DNA of 64,000 bases from Sapria himalayana. Taxonomy: Eukaryota > Streptophyta > Magnoliopsida > Malpighiales > Rafflesiaceae. The stretch spans positions 2,136,539 to 2,200,538 of the forward strand of contig JAREIK010002450.1 of assembly GCA_029783825.1 (NCBI GenBank), written 5' to 3'. Positions within the stretch are counted from its first letter, which is position 1. Every line of letters starts with the position of its first letter. Positions 23,546 to 34,936 of this stretch are shown here, piece by piece. Below the pieces are notes generated by a model. It was not told where the DNA came from. It was given only the letters and a program-made list of their open reading frames with translations, and made no database searches. A program made the translations under genes and the position numbers.

Positions 23546-25420
23546 TGTTGTGACTCTATTACTTCTCCTAATTTAATTAGTTAGTTGATATCACAAAAGC
23601 TCTTTATTGTCAACTATGATCTACAAGTGTATGATTTATACAAGTAGTACAAAAATTCAACATGAGACAATCTATTTTTAGTATAATGATTGTATTGGCA
23701 GTTCAAAAATTTAACAAGAGACAATCTATTTTTAGTATAATGAATATATATTATTAAAAAATCTTAGGTCAATGATTTATTTTTCTAATTTATGTAATTA
23801 TATTACTTTTTTTGATATATATATTATGTTAGACATAGAAAAAAGGCTGAGCTATTATGTAATGACTCCTTACCCTAATAACATACAAGATAGTTATCAT
23901 CATTAAACTATTCCCAATGGTAGTCCCCTTATAGCTATTCCCATTATATATCACCACCAAGACAATGATTCATCCTTACATGAGGATAAGTCATAATCAC
24001 ATTTCTTTTGGGAAACTTTGCAACAACTCTTAATTATTACTTTATATGCACACTCTTATTTACCAACCTTTATTATCCTTAAGACCAATAATTAGTATTG
24101 TAAGTATTTATAATTTTGACTTTATGAGTATCATATTCATATAATTAATATATACTTCCTCTGAGTTTTACTAATAGGAATCATATGAGTAAAAGTAGCT
24201 CACAAGGCTTGGCATCACCTTGCAAGTCACCACATGCTCATGCATGTCTCGAGCATTACATGTTACAATCTTACTTGATAATGATATTACTATGATACTA
24301 AAGGTAAACTCCTTGGAAGAATATTCTATATAATATTCATCCCAATTGAGAATTAGTCCCTCTAAGATGTGTATAATATATTAGCATATAAAAGTATTTA
24401 TACTTTTAGCTTTGTAAGCACCATACTCATGATGATTAACATACCCAAACTTTGGGGTTCAACATATAGGTTCATCTCATGCATTATATTTGGAAGGACT
24501 ATCACTACCATCCTATTATATGAACTAGTGAGTCTTATTGCTTACCTATCACTATCCAACATGAAAATTTCACACAAACTCACCATTAGTCAAAATCTTA
24601 ATTCAAGTTTTATTTAGTCTTTATTCATCAATATCTATAACATGAAATAGAATTAATCAATAATTGTATCAATCATCTATACTAATTACTTCACATAATC
24701 CAAATAATACAAATTCTAGACCATCTAATTTCATACAAATTTCCTAATTAATTTTTAGAGGAGGGTTTGAGATTCATGTCTCCCAACTCTAGGGATTAGC
24801 ATTGGTCGAAAGTCTCTTATCTGCTTTTGGAATCTCTAGGGAGTGTAAAATTCATCCCTAGGGTTTTACCATGACTTTTTATTATTTTGTAAGGTTGATA
24901 TATAAAAAATGAGAGATCCTTTGAAAATTAGCTAACATCTACTTTTATACTAGGAAGACTTTGTATTTTTCTAAGTATAAAGTCATGAACTTTTAGATTT
25001 AGTGGTAACTCTAACTTTCATCTCTTTAGTTTGAGGTTGTGACTCTAGAAAATATCCACAACTCTATAGAACATATTGTTCTCTTTGCAACAAAAGGTCA
25101 TGACTTTGGCAATGACCACGACTTGGGCCTAATATCTTTATAACACAAAGTCATGACACTATGTAATGACCTAGTCTTCGTAATTCATCATTTGTAGCCT
25201 ATAGATGGTTGCGGTGCTATGAAGTAGCCACATGGTGGAGATAACTTCCAACATTGTTATATTGTCGTGGTATTGCATGGAAGCAATGATATTGGCTATT
25301 CATCTTTCTTGATATGTATATATGAACACAATACTAGGAACTAGTCCTGATACTTGCACTTAACTTTTCCGTACAAGTCATGACTATGTCTTCCTTTGAG
25401 GATAAGAGTCATGGTATTGA
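23546..25420 (-). repeat. LE-4 5' LTR (U3 start missing)
   Basis: On the - strand it runs from the truncated U3 (CATGAC units at 24.96-25.42 kb) through a TATA box at 24.94 kb and the R-U5 core to the end ...GAGTCACAACA next to the primer-binding site. About 0.6 kb of U3 is absent compared with the 3' LTR. Confidence 0.75.
24941..24953 (-). promoter_or_regulatory. LE-4 5' LTR TATA box
   Basis: Reverse strand CTAGTATAAAAGT occupies the U3/R junction. The same junction has TATA-type boxes in four other LE LTR copies. Confidence 0.55.
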
Positions 25421-25586
25421 CTAAATTACTAATACAATCCATGTGGGATCAATATCTGGATTAATTTTTTTTTGCTACTTGTATGCCCCATATATTTTTG
25501 GATCATTGTTGATGAGAGATTCTCGCTAATAAGATTTTAGGATGTTATCTAATAAAAAAAAAGAATAGCATTGCAAAGTCACAATA
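25421..25586 (+). repeat. LE-3 3' LTR, right end resumed after LE-4
   Basis: ATCAATATCTGGATTAATTT, CTACTTGTATG and the terminal AAAGTCACAATA match the last 160 bp of direct LE LTRs (for example 55.68-55.84 kb). The 5' partner stops at 17.57 kb. The piece in between (about 0.55 kb of the LTR) is missing, so a deletion accompanied or followed the LE-4 insertion. Confidence 0.65.
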
Positions 25587-25985
25587 GACACCACCTTATC
25601 TAGGCTACATATCCCATATCTTGCCCATTTAAATGAAACTTATTTTTATTCTCATAATAACTCTCAAGCTTAGCCTATGTCTTCTATTCATTTTTTCAAT
25701 TTCTCTTATCTAATTCCATTGAGCTTCTTCCCCTTTTGTGCATCATTGACAACATATTATGCCATTTGGATATATCACATTCTCTTTTTGTATAAACTTA
25801 ATAGTTGAGTTTGTGTGGGTTCCACACACCACTGTAGGCCACTCTTGACCACCACCAGACCCTTGAGTGTCCTTGTTTGAGAGTGTTATTGATTATTCTA
25901 ACCATTTTGCTACTAATCCTCTACTATTTCATTTCCATTTCATTCTCATATTATCCTAACATTAGCAAATCTTGTATTTTTTATG
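25587..25985. other. Unassigned AT-rich sequence
   Basis: Sequence downstream of the LE-3 LTR. It contains a short GC-richer patch near 25.82-25.87 kb (CCACACACCACTGTAGGCCA) but no recognised gene or element end. It may be the linker of the copia-3 fragment that follows. Confidence 0.4.
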
Positions 25986-26700
25986 CCCATCATCTAGCAA
26001 ATCTTAATATTTTGGGATTCTCGACTTCTATTTGCTTTTCTTTCCTTTATTGATCCAAAATGATTTTAAACTACTACAAAGAATCTTACTTGGTTTACTG
26101 TTAAGGATGAAAAAGTTAATCCTTTGCATAATAATCTTACCTGAATTTTGGTTCATCATCTTGCAAGCACCAGTATTATGGAATCCAAATAAATGTTCAA
26201 GATTAAATATCTATAGAATTGTTCCATTGAATTAATCTTCAAAGCTCATCTTGTTGGAAAATATCATATTAAAGAACCCAAACTAGAATACATCAAAACT
26301 TTTATTCTTATTATTAAAGCTAGTATTGTTCATATTGTCCTTTCTAATATTATAACCTATAAATGGCATCTCTATCAACTAGAAATCTAAAATATATTTT
26401 TCCATGGTACCAATTTTCAAACTATTTGTATGGAGTAACCACTGAAGCATATCCATCCTCGCTATCTACATCATGTTTGTCAATTGAAAAAAACTCTTTA
26501 TGGTATCAAGCAAGCTCAATGAGCCTAGTTTCAAGGATTCAATTCTTTTATTGTTACAACTATTTTTTACAGTAGTTGTGCAAACATATCCCACCACAAC
26601 CTTTTCTTTTATGTTAATGATATTATCATTGTTAATAATAATTCTTCTCTTCTTAGTAGCTTCACTTAAAAAATTAATTATCAACAGAAGCTATGTTTTA
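25986..26700 (+). pseudogene. copia-3 reverse transcriptase fragment
   Basis: Frames on the + strand, with shifts, include FKAHLVGKYHIKEP near 26.24 kb, matching copia FKARLVAKGYxQ. LYQLEI is near 26.37 kb (R/WQLDVKNAF region). CQLKKTLYG then IKQAQ lie near 26.48 kb, matching CxLKKxLYGLKQAP. NLFFYVNDIIIVNNN near 26.60 kb is the active-site region, with YVND instead of YVDD. SLLSSF follows. No RNase H or integrase is attached. Inactive fragment. Confidence 0.8.
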
Positions 26701-27663
26701 TAAATTGGATTGATAGTCCCCCTTAAGGATACTTTTAATTTTTGATTATGTCAAATCCTTCAAGTGAATATAAATCTTAACATATCAAATAAATTAAGTG
26801 AAAAGTCTCAAGGTAATATATAGAAATTGATTAAATAAAGTTAACAATGATTTAATTTAATAAATAGATATTTGTAATCTTAATGTAGGAAGATAAACAT
26901 GCATCTAATAACAAAAGGCATGAATGAAAATTCAAATATGTGAGAGAGTACAATTATAATAAGAGTTATTATTAACTAATTTATAAAATAAAATATAATT
27001 TAATTTTATTAAAGTTCCAAATAACCTTTGCATGATTTGAGAAAAGAAAACCAGAAAAAGAAAATAAATAATAAAAGAGGAAAGAAAAAAACATGTGTGT
27101 GATTTTTGCTTCATCTTCTTCATTTCTCCATCCCCCCTGGGGTTTTTGGTTATAGTTGATAGGAAAAAGAGAAGAGATCCACATTCTTTTCCTTTGGTGT
27201 AGAGAAATATGGTAGATTACCAAAAGAATAGAGAATGAACTATGGAAGAATTCCAGGTACGTAAATTTTATCCAATGTTTAATAATCCTTTTGCTTCAAT
27301 TTAGTATGTATGAAGTATCAAAACTCAAATGGATTTCAATCCTAACAATGTCATAGATTTGTAATGATACTATGTGCAAATTAATCAAACTTTGATCAAT
27401 TTATTTTAAATTGATTTATGCCTTGGATGAAATGAGAGAGTTCAAAACCTCTATCCAACAAGTGAAATGTCCAACTATTATGTTCTTATGATTGGATGGA
27501 AATGAACGTACATTGATGTTTATTTAAATAAGTGTATTATATTTGTGTTTTGTGTGATTTTGTTTAATTGCACTGCTTGTATAATTTTTTATCGAGAATT
27601 GATGTAAATAAAAAGTAGGTCTTGTGAACTCCCCGAGGGAGGCATGGATCTCTGTGATTAGAG
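26701..27663. other. AT-rich stretch without a recognised gene
   Basis: Two overlapping - strand frames (26932-27223) and one + strand frame are short and compositional. A GC patch CCATCCCCCCTGGGG lies near 27130. A CCAGGTACGTAAAT sequence near 27253 would fit a splice donor, but no flanking exon can be supported. Confidence 0.4.
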
Positions 27664-27818
27664 AGATCATGGTGGCAAACATTGACTGTGAAGAAGAGTG
27701 TGGTGGCAAACATCAACTATGGGCGAGATCAATGTGGAGAACATCGATTGTGGAGAAGATTGTAGTGGTAAACATCAACTATAATAAAGATTGTGGTGGT
27801 CAAAATCAACTATGGAGG
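27664..27818 (+). repeat. 31-bp minisatellite, 5 units
   Basis: Units of 31 bp start at 27664, 27695, 27726, 27757 and 27788, with a core near AGATTGTGGTGGCAAACATC followed by AACTATGG. The spacing is exact with 60-85% identity between units. The period is not a multiple of three, and a + strand open frame (27624-27830) reads each unit in a different frame, so coding function is unlikely. Confidence 0.88.
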
Positions 27819-28074
27819 AACTTGCTATAATCTTGCATTACTGTAATTCCAAAAGAAATGAAGAAAAGTCATCACTTTCCAAGAACAAATCCTTTGTGAA
27901 TTCAATTTCATTTAGCTTTCGTGAGCATTGCCTCGAGCCCCTACGACTTGATCAAAAAAGTTGGTCCTTGTTAGGGTGCTGCTACAAACTCTAGCTTCTA
28001 AAAGAAAAGTTGAAGAGGTAAAATGATGCAATACCATAATAAGGCTATTATTTTTAATTTTTTTTTAATTGGCA

Positions 28075-28290
28075 TGCATTGTGGTTGTAGTTTTTTTTTT
28101 GAACACCAAGGGCTTCAGGGCCCACTTATGTGGGGTCTTACATCTCCTTGGGCCCCAGAAGAACTGAGCAGGTAAGAAAATATCTCTAGTACCCCCCACC
28201 GGTAAGACTTGAACTCGTGACCTCCTGGTCATTGCCAAGAGTCTTCACCAGATAAGCTCCCTATGAGAGGGGTGCATTGTGGTTGTAGTT
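28075..28290 (-). mobile_element. tRNA-derived SINE with 18-bp TSD
   Basis: The body (about 28091-28272) reads on the - strand. It has a tRNA-like head with an A-box-like part (GAGCTTATCTGGTGAAGAC) and a B-box-like CGAGTTCAAGTCTTACC. A GC-rich body and a poly-A tail follow (the T run at 28091-28100 on +). It is flanked by the perfect 18-bp repeat TGCATTGTGGTTGTAGTT at 28075-28092 and 28273-28290. Long perfect TSDs and an A tail are hallmarks of LINE-driven insertion. The target already held a near-duplicate of the TSD sequence (28296-28313). Confidence 0.85.
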
Positions 28291-29084
28291 GATGGCATGC
28301 ATTGTGGTTGTATGTGACAATGTGTATGATATATGTACATGAAAACTTGTATAATAATTGTGTGTGAAAAAAATTGCATGATGCTCATAATGATATATGT
28401 TTAATTATTGACCATAATTTTGATAATTAAACTAATTACCATTAAGATAACCCATTTTCTCAAAGAGATGTGTTATTTTATTAGTTTCCTATTTTATTAG
28501 TTTTCTATTTTGTCATTTTAATTAAACATATATCAAAACCCTCATTCTTTCTAAATAATTAAGTAGGTGAGAGAGTTCATCAAGTATGAATCTCATAATC
28601 TCCATTACTAGTTTGTAAGTGATACAAATTATTCAGCATGTTGCTCTTAAACTCTTCCTCCCTAACAAACTAATTGACTTGTAGATGTACCGAGTACAAA
28701 CTTCATAAGGAATGATTCTATAAATTATTAGTACGAATCATTTCATCATCATAGGGATTCATTTAAGAACAAAAATTCTAGAATTAGGTGATAATATACA
28801 CTTAGCTATAAATAATAGTATCCTTTCAAGCTGAGACACCATTATTATTTATAGGAATAAAGCCAAGTCATTAATTTAATTTTATTTCATATGGACCATT
28901 ATCTAGACAATAAGATTAATTAGAATTAGTCTATTTGACACATGATGAGTAATAGAAGTTCATCAAGGCATATTGTTCATTGTATCAGGCTAATAGAAGA
29001 TTCATTTAAAAATTGGTAGAAAGAACCAATATTTTAAAGGAATCCAAGTTAGTATGATCTCTATATGATTCTCAAGTTTTTTTT
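28291..29084 (+). other. Possible LTR or leader of copia-4
   Basis: AT-rich sequence just upstream of the copia-4 gag. It contains repeated TTTTATTAGTTTTCTATTTT near 28480-28515 and GAGAGAGTTCATCAAG near 28570, which could be LTR promoter and leader sequence. No 3' LTR is present in the window for comparison, so this is only positional. Confidence 0.3.
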
Positions 29085-32000
29085 AAATGATATTCAATAT
29101 ATTAGCCACTATTCTCAAAAAAAAAAAAAACTCGGTGGAACAAATTATATAGTTAGAAAAGAAATCTAGACATTATTCTAACTAATAAAAACTATAAGTT
29201 TATACTCGCATATCTTTGCCCAAATAAACTTCATGATGGGGCTATCAAATAGGAAGCAAAACCTTATAAGAATTGGGTAATGACTGATGAAATGTTAAGG
29301 TTATATGTTTTAGCTTCTGTGTTAAATAAAGGTGTCAAAAAAGTTGTTTCGTGCCGTCTTGGCCCATTTTTTCTAGGCATGGCCTTTCTACCGTACAATG
29401 CTAGACACAACATGATATGATTCTCATGCCATGCTTGGCATGACATGGGATTCATCTGGCTAGCCCAGCATAGCACTTGGCACGACTGAGTTCAAGGCCA
29501 AGTTGGACCATACCAGACTATCCCTACGAAACTCATTGCATGAAAACAAATTGGGTGGCCGACTTATATGGCCGACCTGTTATAATCGGTCACGTAAGCA
29601 AGATCTAGCTTGTGGCTGGATTTTTTTAAAAATAATAACCCACCTCATCAAGTTGTCACCTAATGGGACTTAAACCATGACCCTTAGTCAGTGGACCATG
29701 CCACTAGGTCAAACACATGGGTCATGCCTAGTCGTGCCATCTGGTGGCATGGCATGAGACCAAGCAAAATTCTAGACTTTGCCATGCGAGGCTAGGCATG
29801 GCTGAACTGGGTCGTGCTGCTATGCCCAAGCCATCCAGCATAGTTAACACCTTTAATGTCAAATATACTCTAACTTCAATATCAGTCCATGCCTATTGTC
29901 TATGATACAATGTTGATTCTCAAAAATGTATTTGAGAATCAAACTCATTCTACTAGGTAAAAAACTATGAAAAATCAAATAAATACACTAATAGCTAAAA
30001 CCACCCTAGTAAGGGATCATATTTCGAAGATGATGGACCTTCTAAATGAACTAAAGATTCTTGGAGCTAAAATTGATAGAGATTCCTAGATCGATATCAT
30101 TCTCTAGTCATTACAAGATTCATATAAGCATATTTATCTAAATTATAACATGAATAAGCCACTATGGACTTACTTTGGCACAATATCTAAAAGAATTGAT
30201 GATAGCTGAGGGTTTTATCAAGAAGCTATCTCATGTCCTTATCACTAAAAAAGGGTTATTCTAAGCTAAAAAAAATAAGAAGAAAATGGTTTAGAAACAA
30301 GTTAATAATCTTCAAGCAGTTCCTAGATCACATGTAGGAAAAAAAAGGCCAAAAGAAAATTTTTTCACAACAAGGAATTAGGACATTGGAAGAAGTAGTA
30401 TCTAGTTTATCTCAATAGAAAGAACAAACAAGGAAAATCATACTCACTATTTGAAACATGCTTAATGGTGTCATTTATCGAAACTTGGTTTGTAAATATG
30501 GGTGCCACTAATCATGTTTGCAATTCCTGGTATGAGTTCTAAAAAACTAGCCAACTTAGTGATAAAAAGATTAATCTTTACTTGGGTGATGCAATAAAAG
30601 TGATAGCTCTTGCTGTGAAAGATTACTTTCTTAATTATGGAAGAGACAAATATTTATTATTAAAGATTATCTTTATTTGCCCTTCATCTGAAGGAATTTA
30701 ATTTTTATTTTCAGTTTGGTTACGGATGAATATTAATTTTTATCCAATGATTTTGTCACCATCAACTTGAATAAAAGATTTATCTATTCTGGTTCATTGA
30801 AAGATAATCCATATATTATTGATCATGTCTCTCCTTCACTATAGAAAAATAAATTAAATAACAGTAACATTTTATCATGTAAGAGAAAGCAATTTTTCCA
30901 ATGATACTAAATATATATTTGACACTTGTACCTAGTTCTTATAAATCTAAAATAAATTTCAAGACTAGTTAATAATGAACATTTTGGTTTATTGAAAGTG
31001 GAGACACTTCCAACCTGTGAGTCATGCTTATAAAAAAAATGACTAGATGACCTTACATGATTAAAGACTATAAAGTCAATGAACAACTAGAATTGGTTCA
31101 TTCTTATTTATACGGACTTATGACTATCCAAGCTAGAAGTGACTTTGATTATTTTATCACATTCATTAGTGATTATTCAAGATATGGATATATTTATCTG
31201 ACATGACATAAGTCCAAAGCCTTTGAGAAATTCAAATAGTATAATGTAGAAATGGAGAAATGTCTTGATAAATGTCTCATGACATTACGATATGATAATG
31301 GTGGAAAATATCTTTTAGTAGAGGTTCGGAACTACTTATTAGAAAAATGGATTACATCCCAATTGTCTATACATAGTATTCCACAATATAATGGTATAGT
31401 AGAAAGAAGGAATATGTCTCTTATGGATATGGTAAGATCAATAATAAGTTATCCAGAATGCTTGATTCCTTTAATGGATATGCATTAAAAAACATCTTAC
31501 ATTTGAAACTTGGTACCATAGATTTTTAGAGTTTTCTAATCTAATTGAATTGTAGATAGGGTGCAAGAGTAGTCTAAAATACATCTTCTTTGGGGTTGCC
31601 TAGTGCATGTGCTAAATTTAAAATAGATAAGTTATAATCAAGAACAAAAGTTTGTTTCTTTATAGGATATTCTAGAGGGACCAAAGTTCACTTATTCTAT
31701 AGTCCAAAAAATTAGAAGACCATTATTAGCACAAATGCCAAGTTCTTGGAAGAAGATGATGTAATGAACCATGAGCTCGAAATAATTATTCTAAAAGAAT
31801 TTAGAGGAGATAAACTATAGTACAATCTTTTTCAATACCAAAAGTGCAAGAAAAAATACCACAAGAAAATGTTCCAAACAACTCATTATCTCATTATAAT
31901 GAGAGAATTATTGAGAAAAGTATTGATATTGAACCTTGTGGTCCTACCATTTTAATTCCAGTTACACATCTAGAAGAGAATGATCATGATAGCTTACAAG

Positions 32001-32615
32001 AATTAGCATTTACACAATACATAATTAAAAATACAAATCCAAAAGGAGTGTCTCATCATATATAGTAGAAGGGTTATTTAACAACCTTTATGGTATATAC
32101 TCTTAGGTGAGTCTTATAATAGAATCCATGATAAGCTTGATACTGATCCCTATACCTATGATAGAATAATTAAGGATAAAGATGCAAAGTTTTGGTACAA
32201 AAGCTATAAAATCTTAAATACTATTCATGTACTATAATCAAGTCTATGACTTTATGAAACTATCTTTAGAAGAAAACTCATCAAATACAAGTAGATCTAT
32301 AAGAAAAAAAGATGCAACTCATTTTTGCTATTTTATAACAAAAAGGTTAACTCAAAAAGAAGGAATCAATTATGAAGAAATTTTTTTGCTAGTAAAGATG
32401 ATAGAGTCTCTTCATATTGTCTTGTCCATTACAACTCATTTCAATTACGTAGTTTGGAAAATGGACATAAAAACTATTTTTTTAAAATGGACATCTTAAG
32501 GAGTGTATCTATATAATGAAACTAGATAATTTCATAGAAAAATGTCAAATATATATGTTATGCAAACTTAATGTATCTATTTATGGACTTAAGCAAGTAT
32601 CTAGATCATGGTAAT
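29085..32615 (+). pseudogene. copia-4 remnant: gag, protease, integrase, partial RT
   Basis: A degraded copia polyprotein. Gag begins near 29.13 kb (KLGGTNYIV) and continues after a hAT MITE at 29.86 kb (HISKMMDLLNELKILGAKID near 30.03 kb). The zinc-knuckle region near 30.37 kb (KELGHWKK) has lost its cysteines. The protease region has NMGATNHVCN near 30.50 kb, where the catalytic Asp is replaced by Asn. Integrase pieces include ITFISDYSRYGYIYL (31.16 kb) and LRYDNGGKYL then QYNGIVERRN (31.28-31.41 kb). RT begins with QKEGINYEEIF and WKMDIKTIFL (32.35-32.48 kb) and stops near 32.6 kb. RNase H is absent. Confidence 0.82.
29327..29855 (+). mobile_element. hAT MITE (529 bp) inside copia-4 gag
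   Basis: Ends are TAAAGGTGTCAAAA and TTAACACCTTTA. Flanks GTGTTAAA (29319-29326) and ATGTCAAA (29856-29863) agree at 6 of 8 positions. Joining the flanks restores the copia gag frame around YVLASV, which shows the insertion directly. The interior is GC-richer with GCATGGCATGA-type motifs, as in the other hAT copies. No transposase is encoded. Confidence 0.85.
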
Positions 32616-33575
32616 TAGAACTTTATTATGATATATTTTATTTTACAAATATACACAAATAATAATTACCTCAAGAATAAGAGTGATAATGATTATAAAA
32701 ACTATGATGTATTTTATTTTACAAGTCAGTACAAAATAATTATATCATATATACCTCGTTTAATACACTCAAATATACTAGCACTAGAAACTATAACTTT
32801 ACTATTCATCACTGTCAAGATACTTACTAAAATCTAGTACTACAATATTACTAATAGAGTGTCTAATTATATCTAGACTGTGAACAAACTTATATTTGAC
32901 AAGTACCGATGATTCAATCTTTTGTGCATAAGCTAATCTCTATGCACTGAATCATCCATAGTCAGAATAAAATCAAAAGTATTTTTAACAATTCAACTCA
33001 TTAAAAAAAATTATTAAAATAACAAAAAGAAGATAATTAGGAAAACATACATAAAGCTTTTAGTATAAACCAATTCCAATAAGTTACACACATCAAAAGC
33101 ATAAACTAACATCGGAAAATAAAAAAGAAAACATGCATAAAGTTGTAAAATTTTAATAATTCTGAAAATTTTAATTATATAAAATGAATTTATTTTTTTA
33201 AATTAGAAAACATTCATTAGGCAAATGATATTGTTTTTCTTTTATTTAGCAATTAGTCATTATTTGATTGATTTGTAAAATGTTCTATCTTTAATATACA
33301 TAACACATTCTAAAAACATTGGTGGTGTGGTGGATTTGGTCAAAACTTGGGGATGTTGGTATTAAGGAAACCTTATATTGAATCAAGATTGAAAATATAT
33401 TGGCCTTAATTTTGAAAATTTTAATTTTTTAAAAAGATTCTATTATCCTTTTATTTAGCAAACAATCTCTATTTAGATGATTTTATTTCTCTTTTATTTA
33501 GTAATTAGTCATTATTATAATGATTTATAAAAGATTCAATCTTGAATTTTTCATATTACAATTGCTTTTCACATT
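32616..33575. other. AT-rich stretch with local repeats
   Basis: No coding match. ATTTTATTTTACAA recurs at about 32633 and 32710. An interrupted hairpin (GATGATTCA...TGTGCATA / TATGCAC...TGAATCATC) lies at about 32909-32953. Sequences with TTTTATTTAGCAATTAGTCATTATT near 33240 and 33494 are direct repeats that could be parts of a worn copia non-coding region. Confidence 0.4.
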
Positions 33576-33579
33576 ACAA

Positions 33580-33775
33580 ATACTTTTCTCGCAACCACGT
33601 CGACACCTATCTTTGATTTTTAATTAGAAGATTGACATTATGTACCCCCTCCTTTATGTTGATGATATTCCATTATTAATTATAATAATTCTCATCTTGA
33701 TAATTTCACTCACATTCTTAATTTTGAATTTGTTGCCAAAGAATTGGGGTGTGAGTTTTATGAAAACTTCACTTT
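33580..33775 (+). pseudogene. copia-5 RT fragment with YVDD box
   Basis: YPLLYVDDI at about 33646-33670 is the copia RT active-site motif with both aspartates kept. After a frameshift, HLDNFTHILNFEFVAKELG (about 33695-33750) matches the next conserved block (SSFxxxLxxEFxMKxLG). Just upstream, RRHLSLIFN fits the ADxSLFxxH segment. Flanks do not extend the match, so this is a small isolated relic. Confidence 0.7.
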
Positions 33776-34936
33776 GAATGAAAACATAATATATTTGAAC
33801 TTAATTGTAAAAATATTAATTGTATACAATGATTGTATTTTCATATTATCTAGCATACAATTATTATGCTAATAATTTTGTTTTGTTTAGTATTCAAATA
33901 TTATGTACAAGATTTGTAAAAAATGTAATCTTGAATATATTTAACACATTCTCATTTCATTAGTGTTATGGTAGGCCATTCAAACCATGATCTTTGTGAA
34001 ATCATAAAATTCACAACTAAAGTTTGGCTATTTAAGCAATAGAAGTAATAAATTAAAAGATCTAAAAATTTAAAAAATTATAATATAAAACTCTGAAAAT
34101 CCAATGCAATAAAAAATTAAAGTCCAAATTACATACTATTAATTCAAATAATGTGTTGAAGGCTTCTTTACACATATAGAAATTCATAAATTACAACACC
34201 CAAAAGTATGGTTCAAACTAAAATATATTTTTCTAGGATATAAAATCTTAGAAATCTTAAATTCAATACAAACATGTAAACCTAGGATTTTGGGGTGAAT
34301 ACTTTGGATCTTTTCCCATATTATTCTTTAAGTGATAGTGTCATTTGTTGACTTCTCAACTCATAATTGGCAATTTTGTTGCATATTGATTACCAAAACG
34401 AAGAGAAGATTCTATCCAACTACCTTTAAAATTTTTAGCAGGCTTCCAAGCTTTAATTAACAGGATTGTCTCAAACTGCACATACACAAAAAGCTAATAA
34501 TAGCACACATAATGCACACACCACACTGTAAATAAAATAATGGTTATATATAATATGCACACACAATGCATAAAAAATAAATCACATACTATATAATAAA
34601 AAAACAATACAACACAATTGAGAACTAAAAACATAGTAATGCACACACTACACTCCACAAAAAAAAAACCTCAACTACAATTATATATATTAACAAATTA
34701 TAAACTTCAAACGAGTGTTGGAGGAGAATAGAAGATGATGAAGAGTTCAAGCCAGTTGCAATCTAAAAATGCAACTTTTGTGTACACCCCACAAAGCTGA
34801 GAAGGACAATCTCAAATAATAACCAACATATTTTGTATAACATAATGGGTCACCAAGAAAGAAAAATGAACACAAACAAAAACAACAACTCAATGCAGTA
34901 AGAAAAACCCGAAATATGTTTTTTTCGGTTTTTCAA
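33776..34936. other. AT-rich stretch without a recognised gene
   Basis: A segment near 33.78-34.0 kb resembles 33.15-33.55 kb (AACACATTCT...CATT(A/G)GTG). Repeats of CACACA-type AT-rich sequence lie at 34.48-34.67 kb. The part nearest 34.9 kb is where the 3' LTR of copia-6 would be expected, but no second copy confirms it. Confidence 0.4.

Larger units (their letters stand above)
17577..25420 (-). mobile_element. LE-4: non-autonomous Athila/Tat-like LTR element, nested in LE-3
   Basis: A - strand element with 5' LTR (25.42 down to 23.55 kb, U3 start missing), primer-binding site, ORF1 remnant, GCTGCTTGGGAGGCAACC motif, inter-ORF CATGAC array, ORF2 remnant, polypurine tract and 3' LTR (20.11 down to 17.58 kb). 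It interrupts the LTR of LE-3, which reads directly up to 17.57 kb and resumes at 25.42 kb. No reverse transcriptase or integrase motif is visible between the LTRs, so it is probably non-autonomous. The right junction lost the LTR tip and about 0.55 kb of host LTR. Confidence 0.75.

Noticed and set aside
27240..27265. Splice-donor-like CCAGGTACGT that could end a 5' untranslated exon.
   Set aside because: No downstream coding exon or acceptor can be paired with it.
27664..27818. Evenly spaced repeats considered as a CRISPR-like array.
   Set aside because: The units are contiguous with no unique spacers, and the setting is plant nuclear DNA.
28200..28275. Possible tRNA gene on the - strand because of the B-box-like sequence.
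   Set aside because: The sequence does not fold into a full cloverleaf by eye, carries a poly-A tail and is flanked by an 18-bp TSD, which fits a SINE.
32909..32953. Interrupted hairpin that might be a small RNA precursor.
   Set aside because: The arms are short and broken, and hairpins of this size are expected by chance in AT-rich DNA.
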